From NCBI GenBank assembly GCA_002270565.1, contig NQMI01000025.1, forward strand, positions 328,097 to 392,096: 64,000 nucleotides of DNA, in the 5' to 3' direction. Both the position numbers and the translations under genes were made by a program. The DNA is from Stenocarpella maydis (Eukaryota; Ascomycota; Sordariomycetes; Diaporthales; Diaporthaceae). Below are positions 44,639 to 56,052 of this stretch, piece by piece (positions within the stretch are counted from its first letter, which is position 1; every line of letters begins with the position of its first letter). The notes below the pieces were generated by a model, which searched no databases, had not been told where the DNA came from, and was given only the letters and a program-made list of their open reading frames with translations.

Positions 44639-47020
44639 TGTAGGGCCTGAGAGAGGCCCTCCTAGGGGGTCTATTTGAGACCCAATAGGTACAGCGGTTG
44701 TAGGGTCTACATCCCTATGTAGAGGGTCTAGGGGACCCTCTAATACCCCTTCTGGCCCAAAACCGCTACCAGTATCTATACTGCTTAATTCCTCATAGAT
44801 CTTGAGAATAGAGGTCTTTAGAACAGTATGCCGTTTAGGGATATATACTTGATATGTATTATTCCCTAATACCGCTAGCAAATAGCCCGTCTCCGTCCTC
44901 GGGGCTAGCTTGTAGCCCTTCTGACGCTTTTCTTCAGGCAGGAAGACCTCACAGCGAGCCCCTATAACCCTGTACCTCTTTAGCAGTGGTTTATGGGTTT
45001 TAGAGGGCTCTAGCCCATCGTACAGTTCCTGATAGGCTGTAAGGTCTCTATTTGTTAGGGCAGTTGAGTTAACTAACTCAAGTACGGCAGGTATAATAAA
45101 ACACCATAGATATAGCGGTAGGCCTGCAGCAAGCATAGTAGCCCTAAGACGGTCTAGAATCACTCGAATAGAGCGTTCTATTAGACCGTTTTGCTCGTGA
45201 ATATAGGGACTACTTGTTGAAAAGGCTATGCCCTTATGCTGTAGCCAGGCCTGTAGCTGGGCACTTATCTCCTTCCCGCCATCAAAATGGAAGCCCCTAG
45301 GGTACCGCCCAAATAGGGCCTTCAAGGACCTAAAGAAGCCCTTGATAGTATCCATCATTAGGTCCCCATCTCGATTTTTTAGCAGGAAAAGCCACCTAAA
45401 CCTAGATTTTCTATCCACTATTAGTAGCCCAATAGGGCACTTATTATAGGGCATAGGCTTAATAGAAAAGGTATCCCCTTCTAAAGAGTCTAATATACCC
45501 TCTGGATCATTAATAGGCTTGTGATTTAGCCTATGGACAGCCTTAGCCCTATTACAGGCTAGGTATAGAAAATCCCCTTCTGAGATTGAATTAAAATTAG
45601 GTACCCCCTGGGCTATTTTAGCTGTCTTCTTTAGCAGATAAAGACTAATATGCCCCAATCTCTTATGCTAGAGATAGGCTAGTTTGAGTAGCTTAGGGGA
45701 CCCTTCAGAAGGTCTAGTGGCTTTCTTAGAAGGCGAGAGGCCTTCCAAAAGAAGATCTTCTAGGTCCTCTGTGGCCCTATCCCCCCTATTTCCTATAGGC
45801 GGTTCTACCCGCGGGGAAGGACCTGTAGAAGGGGGCGTGCGAGGGACCCGTACCGGAAGACCCTGTAACTCAGAATTAGGCGATGCTGGCCTAGGTTCTG
45901 AGGCAATAGAGCCTATAGAGGACCTAGAAGGGCCTAATTTTCTTAAAAGAATAGGCTCTTAAGGGGTAGGGATCTTCTTATAGTCCCTAGCTGCTTTCCT
46001 ATTAAAAGGAGGCAGCACTATCTCTAAGGCGTTTATATTACTACTGGGGATGTAGTATATACTATTAGCCTGAGTAGTGTAGGTCTCTGGGGCCTGTATC
46101 CCCTTCTGAGGGATAAAAAATCCCGTTTTAGAAGGGTTTAGGTGTATGATTGGTTGCTTATCAGCCCTATATAGGGTATTCCTTGAGAGGTAACCCCTAG
46201 CACTATAGTGGCAAAGGCTACTAAAGATACTGATATCTATAGAGGGCATATATAGTGCCTCTTTTAGAACTAGATGCTTGGTCTTGGCTGGGCTTTTAGG
46301 GCTAATTACCTGAAATATAGCAGTGCCTCTACCTAAGGAGTATACCCTACCCCTATTTATTTATAGGTACCTAAAATCGCTGGTTGTTACTAAATTAGTG
46401 AATAAAGAACGGCTATTTACTATATGTACTGTAGAACCAGTATTATATAGCAGGGCAGTAGGCCTGTTAGGCCTAGAAGGCTTAGGGCCCTTCTTGGGGG
46501 GCCCTTTTGATTGTGAACCCCTATAGTAGAGCTTATAGGGGCTTTCTGAGGCTATAGACGAGCTGTCTGAATCACTAGCCTTATCACCTAAAGAATAGCT
46601 CTTGCTAGGAGCTAATTCTTCATCCTTATAGGCTGAATAGCCTAAAGCATAGGTGTAGTCCCCTGAATTTTCAGGGGGCTTCCCATTAGGCGGTTTAGGC
46701 TCTATGGATTTTTTCTTGCTACTAGAGCCCCTGGATCCCTTATTAGGCTTATTTTCTTCAGCCTTTTTAGGGTCCTGCCCTTTGTTTCCAGTCTTTTTAG
46801 GCCTTTTGGAGCCTGAAGACTGATTTTTAGGCCCCTAAGGGCCTAAAGGAGGTTTCTATTCCCCCTTAGCAACCTAATAAGATGCTAAAGACAGATTTCT
46901 AGTCTCTTCTAGTATATCCGCCATAAGGAACTATAGATTTAGCCTATTAGTAGGCTGGCCCATAGCTTTTAGCATATGGATAGTTCCTCTGAGCCGCTCT
47001 GCCTACTGTGGAAATGCTCT
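44639..47020 (-). mobile_element. Ty1/copia retrotransposon, 5' part (gag, protease, integrase), less degraded
   Basis: Reads on the minus strand. The gag end is at about 47020-46850 (AERLRGTIHMLKAMGQPTNR), followed by a K/S/P-rich linker. A retroviral-type protease motif is near 46440 (LLYNTGSTVHIVNS, where the usual catalytic D is N, as a G-to-A change would give). The integrase has the HKRLGH zinc-finger start near 45660, GLLIVDRKSRFRW, FHFDGGKE and the glutamate in SPYIHEQNGLIERSIR, forming a copia DDE core. The integrase part is open for about 344 codons (45658 to 44639). Stops elsewhere show it is inactive. Its last 388 bases repeat the start of the 3' fragment with fewer RIP changes. 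It ends at 47020 against LTR copy 3, without leader or primer-binding site. Confidence 0.85.
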
Positions 47021-47570
47021 TGTTAAACGGAACCGCTCAGCAGGGCGTTGGTACTCCGTGCAAGGAGTTACCCTAGAGCTTGCGAGTCAGGCGATTTTTG
47101 CTAAGTACCCCAGTGCGTGCGTGACGCAAGATGAGTTTGGTGCCGTGAAGTCGATTATTTTGGCTGCGCATTGCAACTTAATTCAGACCTCTGCATTACC
47201 CGCTTATTGCCTTACCCAAAAAGTATATAAACTTAGTGCATTGGATAGCCTGATTCGAAGTTTATAGTACTTAATTGGGCATTGCTAGGGCTGTGGTTGG
47301 TATTGTTTGGAACCAAAGTATGGTGGTGTTGGAAAGGGCCGTAATTTTCCGGCATTTGCAATTTTGCACCAGAGCCGACCGGAGCGTGCCCAGGGGTGAG
47401 ACGACGTCGGAGGGTATATAAGGAGGGCTTACAGAAGCCCAACTTAATTCAATACAAAGTTGTCCAGACCATTGTCAATCGTCCCAATTCGCCTCAGAGC
47501 ACCATACTGCGACCCTGCCGAAACACACACACGCTGAACTGAATGCTATTCTATAGCACAATTCATCAGA
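47021..47570 (+). repeat. LTR copy 3, one minisatellite unit
   Basis: Starts TGTTAAACGG and ends ATTCATCAGA; TATA box at 47415. The left flank (GCTCT) and right flank (AATAT) do not match, so no target duplication is seen. It abuts gag coding sequence on the left and unrelated AT-rich DNA on the right, so one flank has probably been lost by recombination. It has several single-base insertions and deletions relative to copy 1. Confidence 0.88.
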
Positions 47571-48600
47571 AATATAATAGATTAGAAAGGCATAAATGAG
47601 AATATAAATAGACCTAGAATTATTTACGGAAATACTTTTAAGGATAAAAGAAGCAAGGAGGGAGATAGTATTATAAACCACTCAGCGTTAGCGGCTGACT
47701 ACTATAAAAAGCACCCTTAACCTTAGCGGGGTAATTCCCAAGCCAGCTAAACACCTGATCTAATCAGTAATGCCACCCTATTAGAGTTAGGGTTAGGGAC
47801 CTATTAATAAGGGTGGACCGATAGGACCAATGGGCGGTTCAGTCGGCTATCAGGTTGGATCGCGCAAGTCAATAGGTGATCCATGCGGTCCACCACTAAG
47901 GATGGATGAAGAGTCGGAATATATATATAAGATATGGTTATCACTACAGTAGATAACTTTTATAAGAACAGACTCTTTAGTCGTTAATCTAAGTATTTAA
48001 TCTTAGTATTGGATAGCCTTATAGCTAGTGATCATTATTAGTCAAATAATATTGCTTAATAACCGCCTAATAACGTATTCCGAACATAAACCCTTGATCT
48101 TTTAGGTTTAACGTACTCGGAAACCCTCTGATCATTACACTGGGCCTGTGGCGGGTCCGCCCTAAGCCCGCCTTAGTGCCTAATAAAGGCTTGGGTAAAG
48201 CCTAAGCCCCTTATATTTCCTTATAATAAGTTTATATACAAAGAATTAAATCTTAAAATATATTATTAAATAACTTTTTTAAAACATAATTCCTTGATAT
48301 ATTACTATCAAGACTTTTTAAATAAATATTAATAACGAAATTAAAATTCTATTTAATTCTTTAAAATAATTCTTAAATAAGTAACTTCTATTAAATGTTA
48401 GTATTCTTATAGAAAATATTAAGAATCCTTAATACTTTATAAAAGCTATATATAAAAAACATTTTAAAATTATTATAATTAAGAAATATTATATAATTAA
48501 AGTTTTTCTTTTTGTTATAAGTGAAATATTATATATATATAAAGGGTTAGGGTTTTTAAGTATTTTATTTGAATATATTATTGCTTGTTGAAATGTCTGA
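47571..48600. other. AT-rich relic DNA, origin unknown
   Basis: A less AT-rich core (47,690-48,210) with no coding frame is followed by about 350 bp of extreme AT. It may be another decayed repeat; I find no terminal repeats or motifs. Composition returns to normal at about 48,590, just before the permease gene's end. Confidence 0.5.
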
Positions 48601-48670
48601 GTTTGTGTGGGAAAGGCGGCCGGAATGGGGGGGCGGCCGGAATCCTGGCCGATGATGTTAATGCTACACC

Positions 48671-50912
48671 TTACCATATCTTTTCCCAAGCCCTTCGGAA
48701 GGAGTTCATGTCCTGCAAACGTGCACGAACATTCTCTTCGACCCCACCGTCTTCCCATACCCTGCATTCCTCATCACACTGTTCCTTCCCACTCAGCAAG
48801 TCTGCCTGCGCTGGAGATACAAATTTTGTCCTCTTGACAATCTTCCAGAGGATAAACATGAAGGGACCAAACGCTACTGCAAAGTAGTCTGTGATGAATC
48901 CTTGGTAGTCAAAAGGCACAAAGACGTCGAAGCCGATGAATAACAACGTAAAACATCCGAGACCACAGGCGAAATATGCCGCCCCAGGGGCAAGCGGTGC
49001 GATATATGGCAGCACCGATAAAGGAACCGCATCAGGTTGAGCCATTCTTGCTCTATACCAGCCGATGAAGGTCCATAGCATGCCGGTATATGTCGTAATG
49101 AGTGCTGTTGTTGTGAGGTCGACGAACCAGTAAAACACAGTGACGGTGTTGTTCGAAGAGACGAGGAAAGTGATACAGGTGATGAGAGAAACAAGCCCAA
49201 CGCAGTATATTGGAACACCTGCCTTGGTGCAAGTGAGCAGGAATCTGGGAGCTTGGCCATCTATGTATAGCAAGTCAGTACAGCCCCCTTTTCAGCTATT
49301 TGCAGCGAAACTGTTACGAACCTCGTGCAAGACCATACAAGGTGCGGGAGCTCGAATAAAGGTAGGCGTTTCCACATGACCTGTTTTGGCAATTAGCATA
49401 ATGGACTCAAACCAGGGGCACTGTCGACTCACAATCCTGAAGTAAGAATCAAAAAATTGATAAGGCTGGGGAGTCCACTAATGCCCAGATTCTGGATTCC
49501 AATGACCCAGGGAGATGCTGCCGCTCCAGCTGAGGAGTCCTCGATCGCTCCCATGAGACGTGGGTCGGTAGGTGAGCAGATAATACCCACGGCAAGGACT
49601 CCAATAACGTAGAAACCCCTGCAGCATTGAGAGTCAACATTCAAAGAATCGAGGAAGAAGTTTTGGTTGAATATAGCACGGAACCGGCCATATTGTGGCT
49701 ATGACTTTTAAGATGTATGCTCTGAGGAGGAGATGGTTGTTCTCGAGCGGGTTTGAAATGTCTCTGGAAGCTGCTTACACGAGGCGATAGAAGATGAGTT
49801 TTGCCAGACGAGGGATGGTATGCCGCGGGTTCTGGATCTCCCCCGCAGAAATAGCCAGCATGTCAGGGCCTGCAATTGTGAAACCTGCGTAGATAACGAC
49901 GGACCTGGGCACTCGTGAGTAGACGTCCACAGAATGTTTAAGGGCCGTTCAACTCACCACCACCCAAGAAGCCTGCCAGTGTCTCCTTCGGCATAATATG
50001 GGATCATGTAGTTCCCACCACCCCAATTCCTGAACCCGTAGGCATCGTTCTTGGGATTTCCTCCGGACATGGTTACGAGCGTAATCATAACCAGGCCGAA
50101 GAGGAGCAAGACTTTGAGCGAGGCCATGACGAATTCACTCTCGCCATACCACTTGACGGCGACGACGTTCAAGAAGACACAAACACCCATTGCAAGTGCA
50201 ATCCATGCGGCGGGATTGGTCTCGGCATCCCAGAATTGGATGACCGTGGCAACAGCTGAGTACTCCACACAGACCTGGGTGTCTTGATTAGCTTCATGAC
50301 GGCCCGGATAAATGATTAAGCAGGTACTGAATTACCAGCATAGTCCCGGCGAAGAAATATGTCCAGCCCATTGCAAAGCCCAATGCAGGGTCGACAAAGC
50401 GAGATGCCAGTTCGAATATGGTTCCGCGAATGGGGAGAAATGCGCACATCTCGGCGACGCACAGGTAGCACGGCCAGATGTACAATATACCCCAGAACAG
50501 GTAGCCGAGGATGAGAGACAACGGTCCTGCCTTCGACAGCACACTGCCAATACCAACGAAAAGACCGGTGCCAATACTCCCGCCAATAGCCATGAGTTGA
50601 ACCTGTAGCATCAAGAGTCAGCTTTCAAAGAACCATAGAAGCAGTTCCATTCAAACACAGCGTGGATCAGGCCATAGTGTGGCCATGGCATTTGGGCAAT
50701 AGGCCCCGGGAGGGAGTTCCTTATTGCATGGCGGGTTGAAAACAACTGCAGAAGCTGCTTACATGTCGCGGCGACAGGCCTCGCTGCGTTTCGAACTCCG
50801 CCCGTCGCTCGAGGCCGCCACCGGCGACCTTCACATCGCCGACATTGGTTTCGGATGTGGACTGGGCGGATGAGATGCCGAATGGCTCTTTGTTGTCTTG
50901 TGGGACACCCAT
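48671..50912 (-). CDS. Amino-acid permease (APC superfamily, fungal AAT/YAT type)
   Basis: Seven exons: 50912-50763, 50602-50336, 50274-49958, 49904-49779, 49618-49433, 49380-49322 and 49260-48671; about 564 residues, with all phases consistent. The protein is a plasma-membrane proton-coupled amino-acid transporter. RGLSPRHVQLMAIGGSIGTGL is the standard start of helix 1 and is created by splicing; GTMLVCVEYSAV, GFTIAGPDMLAISAGE and YLYSSSRTLYGLAR are further family signatures. About twelve hydrophobic segments follow, with a soluble C-terminal tail. Length fits the family (about 520-600). Substrate choice cannot be read. Introns 2, 3, 4, 5 and 6 measure 61, 53, 160, 52 and 61 bp, and intron 1 is also 160 bp. 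Introns 1 and 4 are homologous to each other from end to end. The gene is next to the transposon block, yet it is intact and shows no RIP-like decay. Confidence 0.9.
49619..49778 (-). repeat. 160-bp intron 4 of the permease gene, homologous to intron 1
   Basis: In sense orientation it starts GTAAGCAGCTTCC and ends GTTGACTCTCAATGCTGCAG. It aligns with intron 1 across its full length, including a middle block GCCATATTGTGGCTATG (plus strand). Confidence 0.85.
50603..50762 (-). repeat. 160-bp intron 1 of the permease gene, homologous to intron 4
   Basis: In sense orientation it starts GTAAGCAGCTTC and ends GCTGACTCTTGATGCTACAG. The middle block on the plus strand is GCCATAGTGTGGCCATG. It is the same length as intron 4. 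Confidence 0.85.
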
Positions 50913-52218
50913 TGCGTCGATCAGCTGTATAAGCGACTCCTGAAGTCGGAAAGACGACTGACTGAATGTCAATCGCCGTCTGCAGGGAGGGTGAGGCGGG
51001 CCATATGCATCAACATATACTGCACGCACCACAGGTGATTGGCGGCCCTTCCCCGGACGTCGCGTCGTGTCTGCTAGTCAGCCGACAGCGCAAGTACGCC
51101 CGATAACCAAGATTTGACCCAGGAAGGACTTGCAAATGGGGGTCGGTCCTGAGCTTGGCAATAGACCTACTTGAGGATCTCCTCCCTTGGTGGAGCCCGC
51201 CAAGCACTCGGCAGAGAGATAGGGGGATTGCGGAAGCTGTCAGATTAAATGTCTAGGCCTGCTAGGAGTATCTTGGCCTCCCATATACGGCGCTACCGCC
51301 CATTCGATGACCACCGGGGAGGATTGTTTAAGCTCAGTGTATAAGCGTCCAGTCCTGGCTAGCCTCGGCCGGATGCGAGGATATCGGCCACATACCAGGT
51401 CCGCCTCTCTCGCATCTACCTGCTTAAATAGGCATTCATATGCGAGTCCTCACGAGAAAAGCTTATGAGCGGGAAAAGCCTTATCTACTACTTACATGGC
51501 TATCATCAGGTCAGGTAGTAAACGTCACTGAAGTCCCCAGATCTTCAATATGGTGCTGTGAAATTATACACTATTGAAACAAGCCCACATGGGATTGGGT
51601 GCAGCCAAGGAAGTGTTCGGAAGTAGATTACCGTATCTTTTATATCTACCTATTGCGAGTTCATTTGCCACGTTGTATCTAGGTCCTCATTCGTATTATT
51701 AGTTATCGAGTATGGCACAGACACCAAGACAGCAGCTCACAGTGCACGGGGATAGGCTACGCAGGGGAGGACTTGTATTCGATAAGCAACCCGCGTCACA
51801 CGATAAAGACCACTATACTATTAGGACAAAAGTGTGCCGACACACCCTGCATAGTACCCCTAGCCTTATATCATGACAGATACCAATCCTCATTTCCTCG
51901 GGCTGAGCTTTGAAGTGTGCGTTTAGGGTGATTCCGGGCCCTGAAAAATCAGGCATTACCCAAGCATCAGTTTTTCAACCACATGTCAAGCTCCAGTAAG
52001 GGAATATTGTTCAAGTTAGACGTGACAAATGCCTTCCACATTCTAGGTCCTATGCTGATAATGTAATGTCCAGCCCCGTGGCATGATGCAGTCTGCAAAA
52101 CACAAATCGTAACAATCGTCAAGCCATACAGCACGCAAGAGAGATATGCTAATTTACATGGAGAAAAAGCGGACCAGAAGAAAATCCTGAAATCCGGTGA
52201 CCAGGTACCTGGAGACAC
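50913..52218. other. Intergenic region between permease and toxin-like gene
   Basis: Contains the permease promoter and the 3' flank of the next minus-strand gene. No gene is supported. Confidence 0.45.
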
Positions 52219-53883
52219 CTAGACGATGCGGTCCACCTCGGTGACGTTGAACCGCATCGCCAGGCTGTCGGCTCCGTTGTATGTGCCCGACTGGACCCAG
52301 TTGAAGGTCTGGCCAGATGTTGTGGTGGCGGTCAAGGTGGCATTTATATTGACGTCGAGCTTGTATTGCATGAAGAAGGCGCTGGCAGTGCAGAACTTGC
52401 CAGCCGGGCAAACGAGGGCAAAGGTTGCAGCACGGGTGGTGATGGAGCCAGTCATTTCGGCGTCGCTCTGTGGGTCCAAGTGTCAGCCAGCTTGCGCGTC
52501 CACCGCAGGCAAAGGCAGGACATGGACTGTCAATACTCACTGTGGTCCTCTCGAGTTGCCAGCTCGCCTGGGCGGTGATTGAGGTCTGGCCAATGACGGG
52601 TATTCCGGCCTTTCCCTCAATCTGGAGACTGCCGCCGACCATGGCACGGAGAGCGGTGGTCAGAGTCCTAGACTGGGTGACGGCGTCGGTGGTCTGGAGT
52701 GTGATGGTCTGCGAGACAGAGGTGTTGCGGTTGTCCAGGATCTGCGAGCCAACCGATATCTGGGAGCCATCGCCAGCGGGCATGATGCTGTTGGTGAAGC
52801 CGCTGTAGTCGATGTCGGTGATGGCGATTGAGGAGAGTTCGTCCAGGAAGTCGATGCCAAAGCTGCCGAAGACGCCACTCTGGCAGCTGGTTCCTGACAG
52901 CCTGGCGATGATGCCGGAGCCAACGGGGATGTCTTGCCAAGAGGGAGTCACTCCAGTCTGGCTTGAGGGCTGCGACAAGGCGAAGGAGATGAGCTCAAAG
53001 CTTTTCCCAGCGCTGGTCTGGAACTTCAGGCCCAACACGCGTTTATCGGTGGGACTGCCGCGGCCGATTTGAAATTTGGTGATGCGCTCATTGTCGGCGA
53101 AGCTGTACTCGGCATCCTGGATAGAAGTGGTACTGGCCTGTATTTCTGTCGTGTTACCCGAGTAACTCGTGGCCTTGACACCGCGCATGTTGTCACCCCT
53201 ATCCAGATATTCAAGTCAGCAAGTGCTACATTGGCCACGATCTTTGTGTGGGCCTGCGGTTGCCCTCGTCATGATTTGATGTGTTGCTGCCGGCTGAGTA
53301 TCCAAGTAGGTACCTAGGTAGGAGATGGCAGACAAGAGCATTATTCTGAGCAGGCTTACATGAAGAAACTGTACAATGTGTTAGCTTATCGACTACTTCA
53401 GTACTGCAGATTTCGGGCCGAGGTGTCTTACTGAACGTAGTTGAATGGGCCGTTGATGAGGAAGTCCTTGCATGTTGGGTTGCCGGAGCCGGGAAGTATG
53501 TCGCCGTCTATGAAGGAAAGGAACGGGCCGTTTGTTGAAGTGCCCTGGCCGTTCTGGCGCTTCACGAGGGACGAGCCGGGAGAATCGAGCTGCTCATTCC
53601 GAGCGGCGAGCTCTTCGATACTATAGGCCCTTGACTTGAGCAGAGAGCCCCCCTTCTTGAGACCCTCGAGGAGCTGCTGGAGCTGCTCCTGTGTCATTTC
53701 CGGGATGACAGTGATGTCGGGCTTGGGGTCTTTGGGAGGGTCAACAACAACTGTGGTGGCGTTGCCGTCGGTCCCGTTGCGCGGGAGAATAATCGCCGGG
53801 GCATTGTCAGCGACGGGGACGGCCAGGACGGGGTGCAGCGCAAGGAGCGCGGCTGCAAGCGACAAGATCTTCTTGGTGCACAT
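52219..53883 (-). CDS. Secreted jacalin/beta-prism plus aerolysin-like protein (putative pore-former)
   Basis: Four exons: 53883-53432, a 9-nt micro-exon 53369-53361, 53198-52541 and 52467-52219; about 455 residues, phases consistent. Residues 1-20 form a signal peptide ending VLA, so the protein is secreted. A pro-region with proline-rich and helical parts follows, with a dibasic KR at 107-108 that suits Kex2 cleavage. The middle third resembles a jacalin-like beta-prism (a G-rich start GVKATSYSGN, then ITKFQIGRG and VLGLKFQTSAGK). The last 180 residues have the alternating S/T pattern and the proline-containing KAGIPVIGQTSITAQ strand pair of aerolysin-type beta-pore formers. This combination, lectin plus aerolysin module, is known from natterin-like proteins. 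The module calls come from pattern, not from a search, and pore formation is an inference. The targets could be microbes, invertebrates or plants; nothing here decides. I found no frameshift or premature stop. Confidence 0.6.
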
Positions 53884-56052
53884 CTTGAGATGGTAATGAG
53901 TGCAGTTGGGTAAAGCAAGCCTCCAAAGAGCGACGCGGCTGTGATGGGCAAATGATGCGGACAAGAGAACGACTGGACGGAAATGAACGATGCAGCGGGT
54001 TGATGTGTTGATGGAGAGCTCCGGTCAGTCCTGAGGTGACGCACCGCTTCGCCTTCTTATATTCATTCAGACGTGGTGAGCCCTTCAGAGTCACGACGCA
54101 TCCAAGGGCTGAGGCTGAGTGGGCATGCCTGCAGGCATATCAATCCAGATTTAGATACGGTTGGTTCCTGACCCCACATCTGAACGCAAATTGAAGGAGA
54201 AGCGTGTTGCTGGACGCCTTGCTGTTTACTATGGGGTCCCCGGGGTGACTTGACAAGGTCCGCGTGTCTGAAATAGTGCCATTGGAGCCCTGGACCTCGT
54301 TCCAAATTCCGAACGAGGACAAAGCTATAGCAGATGTGCAGCGAATGAATCAGTAGGTGGGGCAGGGGTTATTGCCTACACACCCAAGTAGGTAGCACGT
54401 ACACTCTCCTTCATACCGTCGGTATGGTTCCTGCCAAGGCCGTTGCACAAAACAGCAGGGCTAGCCTACCTTGATAATCTAAGCCCTGTTTGAATGCAGG
54501 GTCTACCAAGGTGGCTTTTGCAACCGTCTTCTAATCCTCTCTCTTGGCAATCAATGCCATGGCTTACCGCCCGCCCACGTGCACATGCGAAGCTGTTTCA
54601 GATTAAGAGGAATAACAGCTCACAACGGTTCATCAACTGCTACCAACAGAGATCATGCCCAAGACTTTTTGTTCATCCGAATCAACAATGCCGAATTTAG
54701 CAACTTCAAGTTGCTTGGTCACAATCCCGCCTGCCGGCAGGCTCGGCCAATCTAGGTAATAAGCGTATGACAGATAATGCCATGGTCTGATGTTATTTAT
54801 TGAGCGCACGCATGAACGACCCCGCGGTCCTTGCTATGTGGCTGCCCCTGTGGTACCATTACAACCCGCCACGGGATCCGCTGCAGAGGATGAGGCGGTG
54901 GTCCAGCCATCATGAGAAAGTGGCGGATTCATTTGCTCTTGTTTCTTGAGGTTTCTCTCTTCACTTACATCCAATGAGTCCGCTGCTGGTGTAGCCGAGC
55001 CTGCCTCAAACCTTGCATACTTGTGAAGGAGGCGTGACACGCTCTGCCATATCATCCAGTCCCAGCCCCTTGCCGCCTCGTTGAGCTCTGGCACCTCTGA
55101 CCAACTGATCAGCCGTTACGTATCAATATGCAGCACTCGCGGAATGCCAAAGTCAACCAGACAGTATCGAACAGGCCCAACTCACTGATCTACACACCTT
55201 GGACCAATTCATACCTTCAACTCGTTCAGATGCTGAGGACCTGCTTCTTTCTTGCGGGTCTGTCAGATACTGGGCAGCCGGGTTGTGCGACATAGATCCC
55301 TGCGAAGATCGTCTCAGAAGGATGCGGGCGACTGATTCATGTTGTCGCAGCTAGAACGGACACTCGGGATGTAGATTAAGCTCGCGCGATATGCGGCCCG
55401 AATAGCCTTCTTAACTAGGTTGATTTACCCCAAAGTTATCTTAACGTCATGTGGATTGGTCGATTAACAATTCTTAAAGCAGCTAAGTTAGTCAATTTAA
55501 ATGTACCCCTACAAGTATTTAGCTGGAGAGTAGGAACTGCTATTATTGCTACCTGGGTACCCTTTATTGCTGCCCTTTGCCGCCCTCTTTCATCCAGGCC
55601 CTCTTTGTCGGGCCCCCTTCGCCGTCCCCTTCGCCGCTAGAAATTGACCGTTATTATAGGCCTGGCAATTAAACTAGCAGCCCACGGTCTATTTGCTTAC
55701 TCCAGGTTGCAGCGCCTTGGACCTCTGGCAAGTCTTGGAGGACGGCGACTCATGCGTGCTCACAGAAGCTCAGAGACGTTAATAAAAAGCTTATGGCTAC
55801 CGGACCTAGGTAGCTTGAAATGCTGTATCGACACAAAGTCATGTGTGGCGTCAAAACTTTTCGTCTGTCCCAATATCACCCATGGATCATGACCGGTGGC
55901 CCATGGGCTCTGTGAGCAATGGAAACCTCTGACAGATGCCATCCCCGATTGTGGCAGAAGAACACAAATGATACATTGAGTACCTACCTATAGGTACTTA
56001 CATATCTACATGGCCCGTGAATTCGCCGCCTCGCTGCTGCGTCCGCCGTCTG
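53884..56052. other. Intergenic region with one exon-like stretch and a possible repeat scar
   Basis: About 2.2 kb. A minus-strand frame at 55094-54834 follows a GGTCAG acceptor and could be the last exon of an unrecognised gene, but no start or partner exon is clear. At 55,400-55,700 an AT-rich patch followed by C-rich short repeats (CCCCTTCGCCG) looks like a decayed insertion. Neither is firm. Confidence 0.35.

Noticed and set aside
44324..47570. LTR copies 2 and 3 as the two ends of one full-length plus-strand element
   Set aside because: The DNA between them codes on the minus strand and belongs to the host copia element.
47786..47800. Two TTAGGG units
   Set aside because: Too short for a telomeric tract; expected by chance in such DNA.
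38880..48600. CRISPR-like or tRNA features in the repeat block
   Set aside because: No spaced direct repeats of CRISPR type and no cloverleaf-like sequence; the repeats are LTR and RIP products.
54834..55094. Minus-strand exon-like frame
   Set aside because: Starts at GTG after an acceptor-like site, but no upstream exon or known family was found.
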